Under the pieces are notes generated by a model. The model worked only from the letters and a program-made list of their open reading frames with translations, had not been told where the DNA came from and did no database searches. Below are positions 41,293 to 52,689 of a stretch of 64,000 nucleotides of DNA, in pieces; position 1 is the first letter of the stretch; every line of letters starts with the position of its first letter. Origin of the DNA: Closterium sp. NIES-65 (lineage: Eukaryota > Streptophyta > Zygnematophyceae > Desmidiales > Closteriaceae). The DNA lies in contig CANXME010002335.1 of the NCBI GenBank assembly GCA_948144175.1, forward strand, positions 62,001 to 126,000, given 5' to 3'. A program made the position numbers and the translations under genes.

Positions 41293-43100
41293 CTACAGCA
41301 AGTGAGAAAACGTGGGCACAAGGCCTAACAAAGTACAAAAACGCTGATGATCACCAGACGGAAGTGCCTTGGTGAATATATCAGCAGTGTTGGCCCAAGT
41401 GCCCACGTGAGCAAGACAAAGCTGACCGCGCTGCTGCAACTCTCGAGCAAGGAAGTAACACAGAGCGATGTGCTTCGTTCTGTGCTCCAGTCTGTGCCCC
41501 TGACACAAAGCAATGGCGGCCTTGTTGTCGACGTACAGCACTGGAGTAGAACGAGATCGGTCTCCCAGGCCGGTCAGCAGGTAGGTGAGCCAGCGAAGCT
41601 CCTGTGCAGACATGGCTGTGGCGTAGATCTCAGTCTCACAACTGAAGCCGAGAACTGAAGATGAGCGTGTGAACGAAGGCTAAAGGTGTAACCCTGTGAC
41701 GAACGTTGCGTAGCTAGGTCGTCAACCCAAGAAGCGTCCGAGTGCCCAGTGAGGAAAACTGGGCTCCGCCCTCCGAGCATGAGCCCCATGCCCGATGTAC
41801 TCCACAGGTAGCGCAGTAACCTCTTAGCAGCATCCATGTGCACCTTTCGGTGCCTACCAGGAGCAATATAGCAAGCCAAAAGGCCAAGAGGGTACGCAAG
41901 GTCGGGTCGAGTGCAGATCATCAGGTACATGAGGCAGCCCACTAGCTCTGGGTATGGGCCACTCGGCTCTACGGACTCGTCCGAAGGTGGAGCTAAGAGC
42001 GAGTGGCATGTGGCCAGAGGAGTGTGCTGTGGCGAGGACCAGGTGAAGCCGAAGCGCTGAAGGACCTGCTGCACCATGTGTGACGGAGTCAGTGTGATGG
42101 TGCGGCGTGCTCTGTCCCAGGTGATCTGCAAGCCAAGGTAGCTGCGCAGCTCACCCAGGTCTGTGCACGTGTGTCTCTTCTGCAGCTCCGACTTCACCAG
42201 GGCAAGAGCTCAGTGTGAGCAGTGGCAAAGACCAAGTCGTCGACGTACACGAGGATGTAGAACGGCGGCAACGAAGTGTCGGTGCGTAGAAACAGCGACG
42301 GGTCACCAGTAGAAGGCGCAAACCCAAGAGCCGCAAGTCTCGTCCTCAGTATGTCGTGCCACTCACGTGGCGCCTGGTGGAGACCGTAGACCGGCCTCCG
42401 GAGGCTCCACTAAGTACCAAGAGGGAACGCCCCAGTGAAGCTAGGAGGGCGGCGCAGCCAGATCTCCTCGTGCAGGGTGCCCTGTAAGAAAGGTGTGCTG
42501 AAGTCAAAAGAGTGAAGCTCATAGTCACGCTGAGCGGCAACGTGCAGCAGCACCCAAAGAGTGGTCATCTTCGTGGTGGGGGAGAAGGTCTGGAAGAAGT
42601 CATCTCCCTCTCGCTGACTGAAATCTCGAGCAACGTAACGAGCCTTGAAGACAGGCGGAGAACCTGGCGGCCGCTTCACCCTGAAAATCCACATGCCACA
42701 GACGATGTTCGCCCTAGGAGGGGGAACCTCGTCTACGTAGGTGCCTATGGACTTCCAGGATGCCATCTCTTCGTCCATGGCTGTCTGCTACTGAGAGGAG
42801 TACTCACCCGCGATCGCCTCAGCGTAAGAGTGCGGGGTGGGGATGTCTGGAGCATCCGGGTCTCCCTCATGGGCAAGCAGCATGGACACGAGATGAGGCG
42901 CAGCAGCTGCAAGACAGTCAAGGTCCTCGTGCCTGTCCTCAAGGACGTCCGTGCCAAGAGCACACTCACCCCCGACGGACGGAGGACAGACAGGCAGCAG
43001 CAAAGTCAACAAGCACCCCCAACAATAAGACTAGCGGTGTAGTCTAGATGACAGGCAGCAGCAAAGTCAACAAGCTCAGCGACTAAGGCAGACGCAACAG
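41293..43100 (-). pseudogene. pol: Copia-G reverse transcriptase and RNase H
   Basis: Minus strand. The pre-RT block runs from about 42990 (VCPPSVGGECALGTDV, EGDPDAPDIPTPHSYAEAI). RT: SWKSIGTYVDEVPPPRANIV, FRVKRPPGSPPVFKARYVARDFSQREG, HSFDFSTPFLQGTLHEEIW, then a stop at about 42410 and shifts; YVDD is readable at about 42250-42240 in another phase. From 42197: KSELQKRHTCTDLGELRSYLGLQI, CTRPDLAYPL, GHSDASWVDDLATQ. RNase H C-terminal part at 41613: AQELRWLTYLLTGLG, YVDNKAAIALCQ, NTADIFTKALP. Frameshifts at about 42200 and 41650 inactivate it. Confidence 0.88.
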
Positions 43101-44400
43101 CAGACTCAAACGACGGGTCAGTGACAACTATGGCTAGCAGACGCATGACAGTAGGGTGAGCAGCAAGGGTGCGGTCAGACTGAGGCTCAGGAACGGTAGG
43201 CAGAGAAGACGCAGGAGGGGACGGCAGGGGAACACGCTGCGGAGGAGAGGAAGGACGACGGACTACGAGGTGGGTGCTGGGGACAGCCGGCGCACGCGAA
43301 CGAGGAACAGGACGACCGGAACGACCAGAACGGACAGGCGAGACAGGATGCGATGCAGGCTCACGACGCTCAGTAAAACCCCCTGTCTGCTCAATGTAAG
43401 GAGAAGGAGCAGGCAGTGGTGAGCCAAGCTATAATGGAAGACCAGTAGATGAAGGGACACTAAGAACCTGGCGAAGCACAGAGTCAGACGGTGGCTGAGA
43501 CGACGGAGACGGTGGAGCAAAGAACAGGCGCGGCTATGCAGTGCCACCAGCACCAGCAGCTCCAGCACCCCCAACAGCTCTCGAACCCTCAGCGCCAGCT
43601 CCTCCAGGACCAGCTCCACTAGCAGCAGCACCCCCAGAACAGGCACCTCCAGTCCCAGGATCTCCAGCCTCAGTGTCTCCAGCAGTAGCACCCCCAGACC
43701 CATGGTCTCCAGCAGTAGCACCCTCAGGCTCAGCACCTCCAGCCCCAGCAGCTCATGTACCTCCAGTACGAGCACCTCCGGGACCAGCACCACTCCTAGC
43801 TCCAGTAACGTTAGCAGAAGTACCTCCAGCGGCAGAGCCCCGAGCTCCAGAAGCGCGACCCTGACGGCGACCGTACTAGTCGTGCAGCTGCTGTGGGGTG
43901 AGAGGCACACGCGGACAAAGGCGGCTACTCCAAGGAGACCGCTCAATAGCAGATTCAGAACCCTCAGCGCCAGCACCCTCAGCAGCTCCAGAACCTCCGG
44001 CTCCAGCACCCTCTGCAGCTCCAGAACCTCCAGCAGAAACAATTCCAGTAGCAGAGTCACCAGCTCCAGCGCCTCCCACAGCAGGGCCCCTAGCTCCAGC
44101 AGCGCGACCCTGACGGCCAACGTACCACTCACGCAGCTGTTGTGGGGAGAGAGGGAGGCGAGGACGAGAGTGCAGCGGTGAGGCACCAGCGGAGCGACTA
44201 CGGAGACGGCCGCTCCAGGGAGACTGCTCACCAGACGCCTCAGCACCCCCAAACTCAGCACCCTCAGGCTCAGCACCCCTAGAAGCAGCACCCCGAGGCT
44301 CAGCACCCCCAGACTCCGCACCCTCAGGCTCAGCACCCCTAGAAGCAGCACCCCGAGCAGGACCACCCACAGCAGGACCTGAGTCACCACTGACCTCAAC
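43101..44400 (-). pseudogene. pol: Copia-G low-complexity linker between integrase and RT
   Basis: Encodes GAEPEGA-type and GAGAGG repeats with two or three copies of a PLTPQQLREW-like block (about 43880, 44130). At the position of the TAG seen in Copia-K and Copia-F this copy has CAG or CAA codons. No catalytic domain is expected here. Confidence 0.7.
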
Positions 44401-45060
44401 CGGCGCAGTCAAGGGAGGAGGGTCTACCTGAGACACACCTGAAGGAGCAGGACCGGGAGCAGGGAGGGGGTCTACCGGGGGAGCACCTGGAGCGAGGAAG
44501 AGGGGCGGGGGGGGGGGAGAGGGGCAGTGCGGTAAGGGAAGAGATGGTAAAAGGGAACCGACTCGTCGAACGTGACGTCCTGAGAAGGGAGGACACGGCG
44601 CGAGGTGGGGTGGTAAAACTGCCAACTAGGCACGTCATGGACAAAGCCAAGGAAGACACAAGGAACAGCGCGGGCGGAGAGCTTGTCCGCGGTGGTATCG
44701 GGGACAAAGGCACGAGCACCCCAGACCCGGAAACGCGACGCATCGCCAACCTTCTCCGGCAAGGAGACACGGGGCCAGAGGTTGAGCTGATGCGCGGCGT
44801 ACCGGACCGCAAACGGCCACAGAAAATTGGGGGCAATCGCATGGATCATGGAGGTACGAACGACCTCCATGACCAAGCCAATGCGGCGCTCAGCAACCCC
44901 ATTCTGCTGCGAAGAGGCCGGAAGTGTGAACGTCTAGCGGATGCCGTGCTCCGCACAGAAGGCTGCCAAGAGGTCTGAGGAGATCTCACCACCTCTGTCA
45001 GAGTGCAGACACAGAACAGGAAAGTCCGACTCGAATTGCTCGCGGAGCTGGAGACGAACA
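44401..45060 (-). pseudogene. pol: Copia-G integrase, C-terminal half
   Basis: Minus strand: VSDVLIPWIRAVRLQLREQFESDF, LCLHSDRGGEISSDLLAAF (second catalytic D), FTLPASSQQNGVAERRIGLVMEVVRTSM (catalytic E), FAVRYAAHQLNLWPRVSLPEKVGDASRFRVWGARAFV and FYHPTSRRVLPSQDVTFDESVPFY. The first catalytic D block (HMDVWGP in Copia-F) and everything back to the gag DPGIE block are missing: DPGIELAALG is followed directly by GEVSDVLIPW. Confidence 0.86.
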
Positions 45061-47415
45061 GCGCGGATCCAGGGGATCAAAACATCAGAGACCTCACCAC
45101 CACCGAGAGCAGCAAGCTATATACCTGGGTGAGGCGGTACGCACAGGTAACAAGCACAGTCAGCACTAGTAGGCAATGCATACATGGCAGTGAGAATAGC
45201 ATCATAATCAAGAGCAAATATATCTACCCTCTGCCTAAGCAGCTCCACCCAGTTGGGGAGCTTTGCCTCGTCGCCAAACTCGGTACGCCAGGCGTCGCTC
45301 AGACGGGCGAAGCAGCGGGACTGTGTGTGACTAAGCGTCGTGCAGGCCTGACTCGTCCGATCACCTGTGCGAATGACGTATGGGCAGCGAACGCTACTCA
45401 AAGACCCTCTACTCTGAGCGTACCACTCACGAAGCTGCTCGGGCGTAAGTGTCTCGCGCCGACGCCGCTGCAGCTGCAGCTGGCCACTGCCAGACGCTCT
45501 CGACGGACCAGCTCCAGGGGGACAGCCACGACGGCTACCGCCACAACCCCAACTAGCGTACCACGCACAAAGTTGCGGGGGCGTGAGAGACTCACGCGGA
45601 CGTCGCTGGAGCTGCATCTGGCCACCGCCAGTAGCACCAGTAGCAGTAGTAGCAGTAACAGCAGCAGTAAGAGCCTAGCAGTAGTAACAGAAAGAGCAGC
45701 AGTAGCAGCAGTGGCAGCGCATGCAGGGCAAGCTCGGCAGGCAGGCAGGCGTGGCAGGCAGGCAGACAGGTAGGCAGATGGCGCGGCAGTGCGCGAACAA
45801 GGCAGATGCTCACCAGTGGCGGGAACGGCAGGCGCACGACGGCGCCGACAGCGGGGCCGCGACAGCTGTGGCAGAGCAGGGCCGCGTCGACGGTAGGGCA
45901 GGTTTGCAACAGCTGCTGCAGAGCGGGGCCGTGATAGCTGTAGTGCGGGCCGCAACGGTAGGAGAAGGCTCCGCGGCAGCTGCTGCAGGGCGGGGCCGCG
46001 ACCGCGGCAGGAGGCTCCGCGGAAGCTGCTGCAGGGCAGGGCCGCGACCGCGGCAGGAGGCTCCGCGTCAGCTGCTGCTGGGCAGGGCCGCAACAGCGGC
46101 AGAAGGCTCCGCGGTAGCTCCTGCAGGGCAGGGCAGCGACTGTGGCGGGGCGCTCCGTGGCAGCTGCTGTAGGAGCGACGGTGGCAGTCAGGCAAGGGCG
46201 GCGTCCAGAGGCAGCCGCGACGAACAGCGGAGCTGGAGACGAACAGCGCGGATCCAGGGGATCAAAACATCAGAGACCTCACCAGCACCGAGAGCAGCAA
46301 GCTCGATACCTGGGTCAGGCGGAACGCACAGGTAACAGGCACGGTCAGCACTAGTAGGCAATGCATACAGGGCAGTGAGAATAGCATCATAGTCAAGAGC
46401 AAATATATCTACCCTCTGCCCAAGCAGCTCCACCCAGTTGGGGAGCTCAGCCTCGTCGCCAAACTCGGTACTACAGGCGTCGCTCAGTCGGGCAAAGCAG
46501 CGTGACTGTGTGTGACTAAGGGTCCCGCAAGCCTGACCCGTCCGATCACCTGTGCGAATGACGTACGGGCAGCGAACGTTACTCAAAGACCCTCTACTCT
46601 GAGCGTACCACTCACGAAGCTGCTAGGGCGTAAGAGTCTCGCGCCGACGCCGCTGCAGCTGCAGGTGGCCACTGCCAGACGCTCCCGACGGACCAGCTCC
46701 AGGGGGACAGCCACGACGGCTACCGCCACAACCCCAACTAGCGTACTACGCATGAAGCTGCTAGGGCGTGAGAGACTCACGCGGGCGTCGCTGGACCTGC
46801 ATCTGGCCACCGCCAGTAGCACCAGTAGCAGTAGTAGCAGTAACAGCAGCAGTAAGAGCCTAGCAGTAGTAACAGAAGGAGCAGCGGTAGCAGCAGTAGC
46901 AGCGCATGCAGGGCAGGCTCGGTAGGCAGGCAGGTGTGGCAGGCAGGCAGACAGGTAGGCAGATGGCGCGGCAGTGAGCGAACAAGGCAGGTGCTCACTA
47001 GTGGCGAGAAGGGCAGGCGCACGACGGCGACGACGGCGGGGCCGCGACAGCTGTGGCAGAGCAGGGCCGCGTCGACGGTAGGGCAGGTCCACAACAGCTG
47101 CAGCAGGGCGGGGCCGTGACAGCTGTAGTGCGGGCCGCAACGGCAGCAGAAGGCTCCGCGGCAGCTGCTGCAGGGCGGGGCCACGACCGCGGCAGGAGGC
47201 TCCGCGGCAGCTGCTGCAAGGCAGGGCCGCGACTGCGGCAGGAGGCTCCGCGACAGCTGCTGCAGGGCAGGGCCGCAACGGCGGCAGAAGGCTCCGCGGT
47301 AGCTGCTGCAGGGCAGGGCCGCGACTGTGGCAGGGCGCTCCGTGGCAGCTGCTGTAAGAGCAACGGTGGCAGTCAGGCAAGGGCGGCATCCAGAGGCAGC
47401 CGCGACGAACAGGGG
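45046..47415 (-). repeat. Copia-G 1185-bp tandem duplication (two gag-like units)
   Basis: Unit 1 about 45046-46230, unit 2 about 46231-47415: the phrase AGCTGGAGACGAACAGCGCG begins both, 1185 bp apart, and similarity continues throughout at roughly 5% difference by eye. Each unit codes on the minus strand for LREWYAQSRGSLSSVRC, the C-x13-C-x4-H-x4-C motif, VDIFALDYDAILTALYAL, DPGIELAALG and the same integrase join GEVSDVLIPW, so the protease/integrase deletion predates the duplication. Confidence 0.88.
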
Positions 47416-47987
47416 CAGCCGCGGCGCACGAGGCTGCAGCGCGCTGCGCGGGCTGCGAACGCGGCGCGCGGGGCTGCAGCGCAACGCGCGGGCAGCGAAC
47501 GCAGCGCGCGGGGCTGCAGCGCGACGCACGGGCAGCAAACGCGACGCGCGAGGCTGCAACGTGACGCGCGAGCAGCGAGCGCGACGCGCAGGCTTGTAGC
47601 GCGACGCGCTGGCAGCGGACGCGACGCGCGGGGCTGCAGCGCGACGCGCGGGCAGCGGGCGACCTGGCCTGACGCGTCAGCAACCTGGCGGGGCGGCGCT
47701 CTGGTCTGACGGGCCTGCAGGGGCGGCTTGCGGGCCTGACGGACCTGCAGGGGCGGCTCGTGGGCTTGACGGGCCTGCAGGGGCAGCACGCGGGCCTTAC
47801 AGGACTGCGGGGGCGGTGCGCTGGCCTAGGGCAGCAGTAGGCAGCGCGTGGGCTGCAGGACAGCGCGCGCAACGCATCACGTCACATGGCAAGGCAGGCA
47901 GGGCAACACGTGAGGTAGCGCGGTAACCGCAATAGTAGGTGGGCCCAAAAAAAAAAACGGTCCTACGGACCTAGTGCTCTGAAACCA
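47416..47987 (-). other. Copia-G leader and primer-binding site
   Basis: No gene. Short repeats of the form GACGCGCGGGGCTGCAGCGC (about 47440-47660) and GGGCCTGCAGGGGCGG (47700-47820). PBS TGGTTTCAGAGC occupies 47987-47976, adjoining the LTR. Confidence 0.75.
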
Positions 47988-48121
47988 TGTTAGAATCTAG
48001 CAGCAGGAACGAATGCACTATTGAAGAGTTGGGTACAAGTATGAAACCCTAAACGGGGCTGTACCCCATATTGGCTACCCCACTACAGCCTACACACATA
48101 TAACATGCATATGCTTTGACA
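47988..48121 (-). repeat. Copia-G 5' LTR
   Basis: 134 bp, pair of 40933-41066; followed by agtat. Confidence 0.92.
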
Positions 48122-50424
48122 AGTATCAACTACGAGACGAAGTGGTTGGGCATGTTTTCGTGGCGGTGTTTGGGAAAACCAAGGATGGATTTCCCTATGT
48201 GAAGTGCAGCATCTGCATGTCGTACACGAAGGAGAAAACGATGTACGCCAGGTAAGGTGTTGACGGTGGCCGTAACTTGCAGACGCAGTCGTTCAGGGCA
48301 CACGAGCACATGGGCATCTTTCGGAGCAGGACACGCCTAACATTCCGCGGCAATCCTACGGGGTCTATCTGACACGGTAAGTCACTACATTTGTGTGTTG
48401 CTTTTTTACGCAAGTTGCGTTTCCGTGTTTTGTTAAAAAATTACTTACCATTTTATTATCAACTGCGCGGGTACGACTTCCAGCAGATGGTCCACAGCAT
48501 CAGTACCTCACGCGGGTGCAGATGGACCACATCCTATCTTCCCCCTTCCTGAGCATCAGCTGCGACGAGAGCACTAACCGATCGTGAGGAAACACATGAT
48601 TGTTTACCTGACGTTTTTGAAGAATTGCCAAGTCGTATGCGAGTTCTTTACCTTGCTGACGGTTGAGAGGCGTGATGCAGGGTCTCTGTTCGAGGTGCTC
48701 TTGAACCATCTTCGCTCCGCAGCCGTTGATGTGTCCAAAATTGTTGGCATCAGCACGGACGGGGCGTCGGTCATGACGGGGAAGGATAACGGATTGGTGG
48801 CGCGTCTATGGGAACACGTACCGCACCTTTTTTCCTGTCACTGCATCGCCCACCGGTGTGTATGCTAGTTGTTTTCCTAAACCCATGTGCGTGTTATTAC
48901 TTTTCATATCACCTGTTAAATTATGTCCCGTGCGTTCAACAGAGAGGCTCTGGCTGTGAAGGATGCTGCTAAGTCAAACCTGGACCTTGAAATGGTAGAC
49001 AAGGTGGTGCACACTGTGGCGGCGCTGCTCGGAAACTCAAGTGTCTGGATTCAACGCTTCAAGTACCTGCAACGAGTGATCTACAATACGAACCTTGAAG
49101 TCCAGGGCCTCCACACGGTTCGATGGTTGTCATGAGAGGATGCGGTTGGCCGGTTGTGCAAGGTCCTCGGCGCTTGCATTGTGCTGCTTTGGGAGCACAA
49201 CCACAAGGCCTACAAGATTGTGACGTGCTACAAGTTCTAGTTCTGCCTCTTCTTCCTCGCCGACATCCTCGCCGACATGAACGACCTCAATCGTTGCTTC
49301 TAAAGGCGTGCGGTGAGTTTTTTTAACCAATGTGCGATGGCATGTGATTGTGAATCTTATTTTTTACTGTTGCTAACCGTATATCATGTTTACGATGTCT
49401 GCACTTTAGCTGGATATGACAGAGATTGCGAAGACCATTGATTCCACCACGGGGGATCTGACGGAGCGGTCCTTGACGAACGAAAAGCCTTTCGGAGGAG
49501 AGGGCATCTGGCTGGTCAAATTTCTCAAGCCCACGAGGAGGGTGGAGGCAAGCAGGTTGCGAGGGGTGGACGAGGAGGGACGCCCGATCAACCACCTCTA
49601 CACCATGCACGAGACGAAGGTCAAGGGACACAAGCAGGGAAGCACCTACGCCGATTGCGTGGAGTTGTGCCGCAGATTCGCCCGGGATTGCGTGGACAGC
49701 CTCAACGACCGTCTGGACGACCTGGGGAAGCTGGGACCGATGAAGCTGTTCCAGGCGGGGAAGTGGCCGAAGATCAAGGCTCAGCGAGAGAAGAAGTGTC
49801 GCTGCAGGGATGCAGCAAGCTTTTCCGCAACAGGCTGCCTGGATTCAACCTCAAGGCAGCAGAGAGGGAGCTTCCAACATTCTATGCGATCATGGAGACA
49901 CACCACGAGCTGGAGAGCTTCTTGCAGGGGCTGACCACTTTCTAGGGAATGCAGACTCCAAGAGGTAGCGCTCTGCTCTGGCCAATGCTGTTTCCGAATG
50001 TTGGTTCGCTTGTTAAACATTTGTTCTCGTTGTGTGCTTGAATGTGCTTGGCAGGAGATGGCCCAACCTCATCCTTCTGTGGTAGGCGCTCGCTGTCCTC
50101 CCCCTCTCCACCATGGAGTGCGAGAGGGGTTTCTCCAGGCAAAACGTCATCAGGTCTTGGGTGCGTGGAGCGCTCTGCAATGCGCGATTGGGCGAGCTGT
50201 TGCAGATCTCGCTCCTGAAGTATGAGGTCGACTGGCCGGAAGCACTGGAGGTCTGGAGGTCCATGCGGAGGAGGCGCCCTGTGAAGAGCCTGAAGCTGGT
50301 TGTAGAAGATAGAGACAGGAAGAGGAAATTATATTTTTTAAACACACGAAGTGTTTTCAAAATTTCGTATTTCGAAAGCGCAACTGCTTGTAACGCATGT
50401 TTTGGCATCGTCGAAGCACGCTAA
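48122..50424 (+). pseudogene. hAT-like transposase gene with introns, interrupted by Copia-G
   Basis: Exons separated by GT-AG gaps: about 48122-48376, 48484-48855, 48943-49312, 49410-49964 and 50055-50424. The N-terminal part has a zinc-finger-like segment (YVKCSICMSYTKE, GGRNLQTQSFRAHEH). The middle has FLSISCDESTNRS, KHMIVYLTFLK, GISTDGASVMTGKDNGLVARL and FSCHCIAHR, characteristic of the hAT/ZNF862-like group (first catalytic D in CDEST). Then LHTVRWLS, and the C-terminal dimerisation region MECERGFSRQNVIRSWVRGAL...LGELLQIS. Splicing 48856-48942 gives HREALAVKDAAKS in frame. Two-base shifts (after STNRS; near 49795) and stops (49135, 49302) suggest a pseudogene. The 5' end lies left of 40933. 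Confidence 0.8.
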
Positions 50425-50627
50425 ACGCCCTTCTCCAACTACAAATCGTGGGTTGGAGCTCATTTCCCTCCACCCACGTCTCTCATTTTTCCAACGGCTC
50501 ATACAACTCTAGTTTCTCAAGCTCACTTCTAGTTTTACCGTTCAAGCTGGCGAGAACTCGCTCGTTGCCTAGAGGCGTTTCCCCTTCAACTTAATTAGCC
50601 GACATCCTTAACCAAAACCGCTCAACC

Positions 50628-51835
50628 ATGGCTGCAACGCCGACACTTAACAGTGCTAACAACAACGTCGCCAACGACCCGATTATTTCCGACAACGACC
50701 GTAACGCCCGTGAAACGACGGGCGAGCGTCGCACCAAGCGCCTGGCAGACTGCGAAACATCCGGCCCGACCGCCGTGGACGTGCTGCTGGGCGGGCTCGA
50801 AGTCAACAAAAACGCCGAGAAGCACCCCCAGCACCCTTCGGCGCCAGTGGCACCTGTGGTGCCAGTGGCGCCTGTGGCGAACGTGGCGACACACGCCACT
50901 GACGCGGAGCACGCGCCAGCTGCACACGCCTCCATCCGGCCGTCGCGTCAGCGCTAGAGGCGTTGTACGGCCGCTTCGTGTGACGCGATGGCTGACCAAG
51001 CCTTGACCGAGGCGTTGACCCCAGACCAAGTCAAGGCCCTCCTGTACCTGTTACAGCAGCACCCCGCAAGCGCGACCGCCGCCGAAACTACACAACCTGC
51101 AGCATCTGCATCGGCTAAAAACGACATTGCAAAAAAAGGAGAAAGGGGCAAAAGGACCATCAACGCGCCGCCACGACAAGGAGGCGGTGACCACTGCACC
51201 TGAAGCCGCAGTGGTCAGCAACGACTCTGACGATTCAGACGACGACGCCGGTGAGGCTCCGAACAACGCAACAGATTTTGCCTCCATAGAAATTCCCCCC
51301 CCCTCCCCCCCCCCCCCCCCCCCCCCTCCCTTCCCCTAACCCCACTTTTTCAGCGGCAAACTTCATCGACCCAATCGTGAGAGCAAAAGTGGACCCCCTT
51401 GAGGACGTGAGGGCCTACCTAAAGCACGCGGAGTACAAACTGCAGCGCGGCGATGCGGTGGGCGGACTTGAAATGGTCGCGAGCGCCCTCGACTACATTT
51501 CGGAGCACTACGAAATGCTTCAAGTCGAGGACGCCACCGAGGATCGCATCGCCAAGAGGTTCAAGATGTACCAGCAGAAGAGCCTCCTCACCTCCCGCCC
51601 CTTCAAGCAAGCCGTCGCCGATGTGGCAGCAATGGATCGCGCGGAGGGTATGCACGCTCGATCCCACCGCGGCGGAGGACGCGGGCCAATGGCGTTCAAC
51701 CCCAAGCGTGGCCCGCCTATGGGGAGCTTCCACGGCTTCCGTGTGACGTGCTTCTACTGTGGCCAGCTGGGGCATGTGGCAAGTGGCTGCCCGCGGAATG
51801 GCAATGGTGGCCAAGGAACCGCACCCGTGGTGTAG
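50628..51835 (+). pseudogene. gag: DIRS gag-like protein
   Basis: Three open pieces in shifting frames: 50628-50957 (MAATPTLNSANNN...), 50988-51203 (MADQALTEALTPDQVKALLYLLQQHP) and 51377-51835 (VDPLEDVRAYLKHAEYKLQRGDAVGGLEMVASALDYISEHYEM). The last ends with a CCHC knuckle CFYCGQLGHVASGC (about 51751-51790) after an Arg/Gly-rich stretch, as in a nucleic-acid-binding Gag. A run of C (about 51296-51331) encodes a poly-Pro segment. Frame breaks near 50957 and 51200 may be mutations of one protein. Confidence 0.75.
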
Positions 51836-52296
51836 GGACGGTCCTTGAGCATTTGCGCCTTAGCGCGCGTGGCATGGTGCACGTCAAGTGCGTTGACCGG
51901 GCAACCCAAAGGGGTTTGCGATGGCTATTTGCTAAGCCCTAGTTAGGGGTGATGATTAGGCTATAGGCCTAGGAGGTGGGAGAGGGAATAGAAAGCCCTT
52001 TGGTCCCCCACGCGGTGCGGGGCGGATGCATGCTAGGAAGCATGGCTATGTGTGGCCCGCTGCTTAGAAGGGCTTTATTTTGAAAGAAGTACTTTCTGAT
52101 CTTGGCTTGGATGACAAAAAAAAAAAAAAAAAAAAAAAAAACCAGAGAGCGACGCAATGGCAAGCACCCACACGATCCCGAGCAAATGGCCCCACCACTC
52201 GTCGGTATGGGCTGCCTTGGTCTTGGCCACGGGCCAAAGGGCATGTCATGACATAAGGAAAAGCAAGAGCAAATGCAAAGAGGGAACAAGAGAGAG

Positions 52297-52367
<71 letters not shown>

Positions 52368-52383
52368 AAGAGAGAGAGAGAGG

Positions 52384-52450
<67 letters not shown>

Positions 52451-52689
52451 AGGAGATGAACCGCGTCACGCGGACGCAATGGGTGACAAACGGTAATTGT
52501 GACTTGTTGATGCGTTTATAGGCACACGTCCATCGCATGCACATTCCCCTGGGGCACGATGGCTTGCATTCTAACACTTTTCTGGTCCATTGCCACTTGG
52601 CAAATATGCAGAGGTAATACGATATGAGGCACCAGGCAACGGAGATCCATAAGAGTTTGCTGTCACTGAAAAATCGGTCATGCAAATGC
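51836..52689. other. DIRS gag-RT spacer with poly-A and (GA)n tracts
   Basis: No gene. Contains 26 A at 52116-52141 and a (GA)n microsatellite at about 52290-52446, interrupted by AACAA and GGGAG. The sequence before the A tract (TTGCTAAGCCCTAGTTAGGGGTG...) might be the body of a retroposed RNA, but I see no target duplication. Confidence 0.6.

Larger units (their letters stand above)
40933..48121 (-). mobile_element. Copia-G, non-autonomous copia with internal duplication
   Basis: 7189 bp, LTRs of 134 bp (40933-41066 and 47988-48121) that differ at about 6 positions, exact duplication agtat (40928-40932, 48122-48126). PBS TGGTTTCAGAGC at 47987-47976, polypurine tract CTATGGGGGTG next to the left LTR. 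Reading leftwards: GC-rich leader, two tandem copies of a ~1185-bp gag-like unit, a shortened integrase, linker, RT, RNase H. Protease and the N-terminal part of integrase are deleted, as is the N-terminal gag domain, so it cannot have moved without help. It sits inside a hAT-like gene. Confidence 0.92.

Noticed and set aside
43263-44399. 378-codon Leu/Val-rich frame in the Copia-G linker
   Set aside because: Out-of-phase reading of the GAEPEGA-type repeats; similar Leu/Val frames appear at 5109 and 59440 for the same reason.
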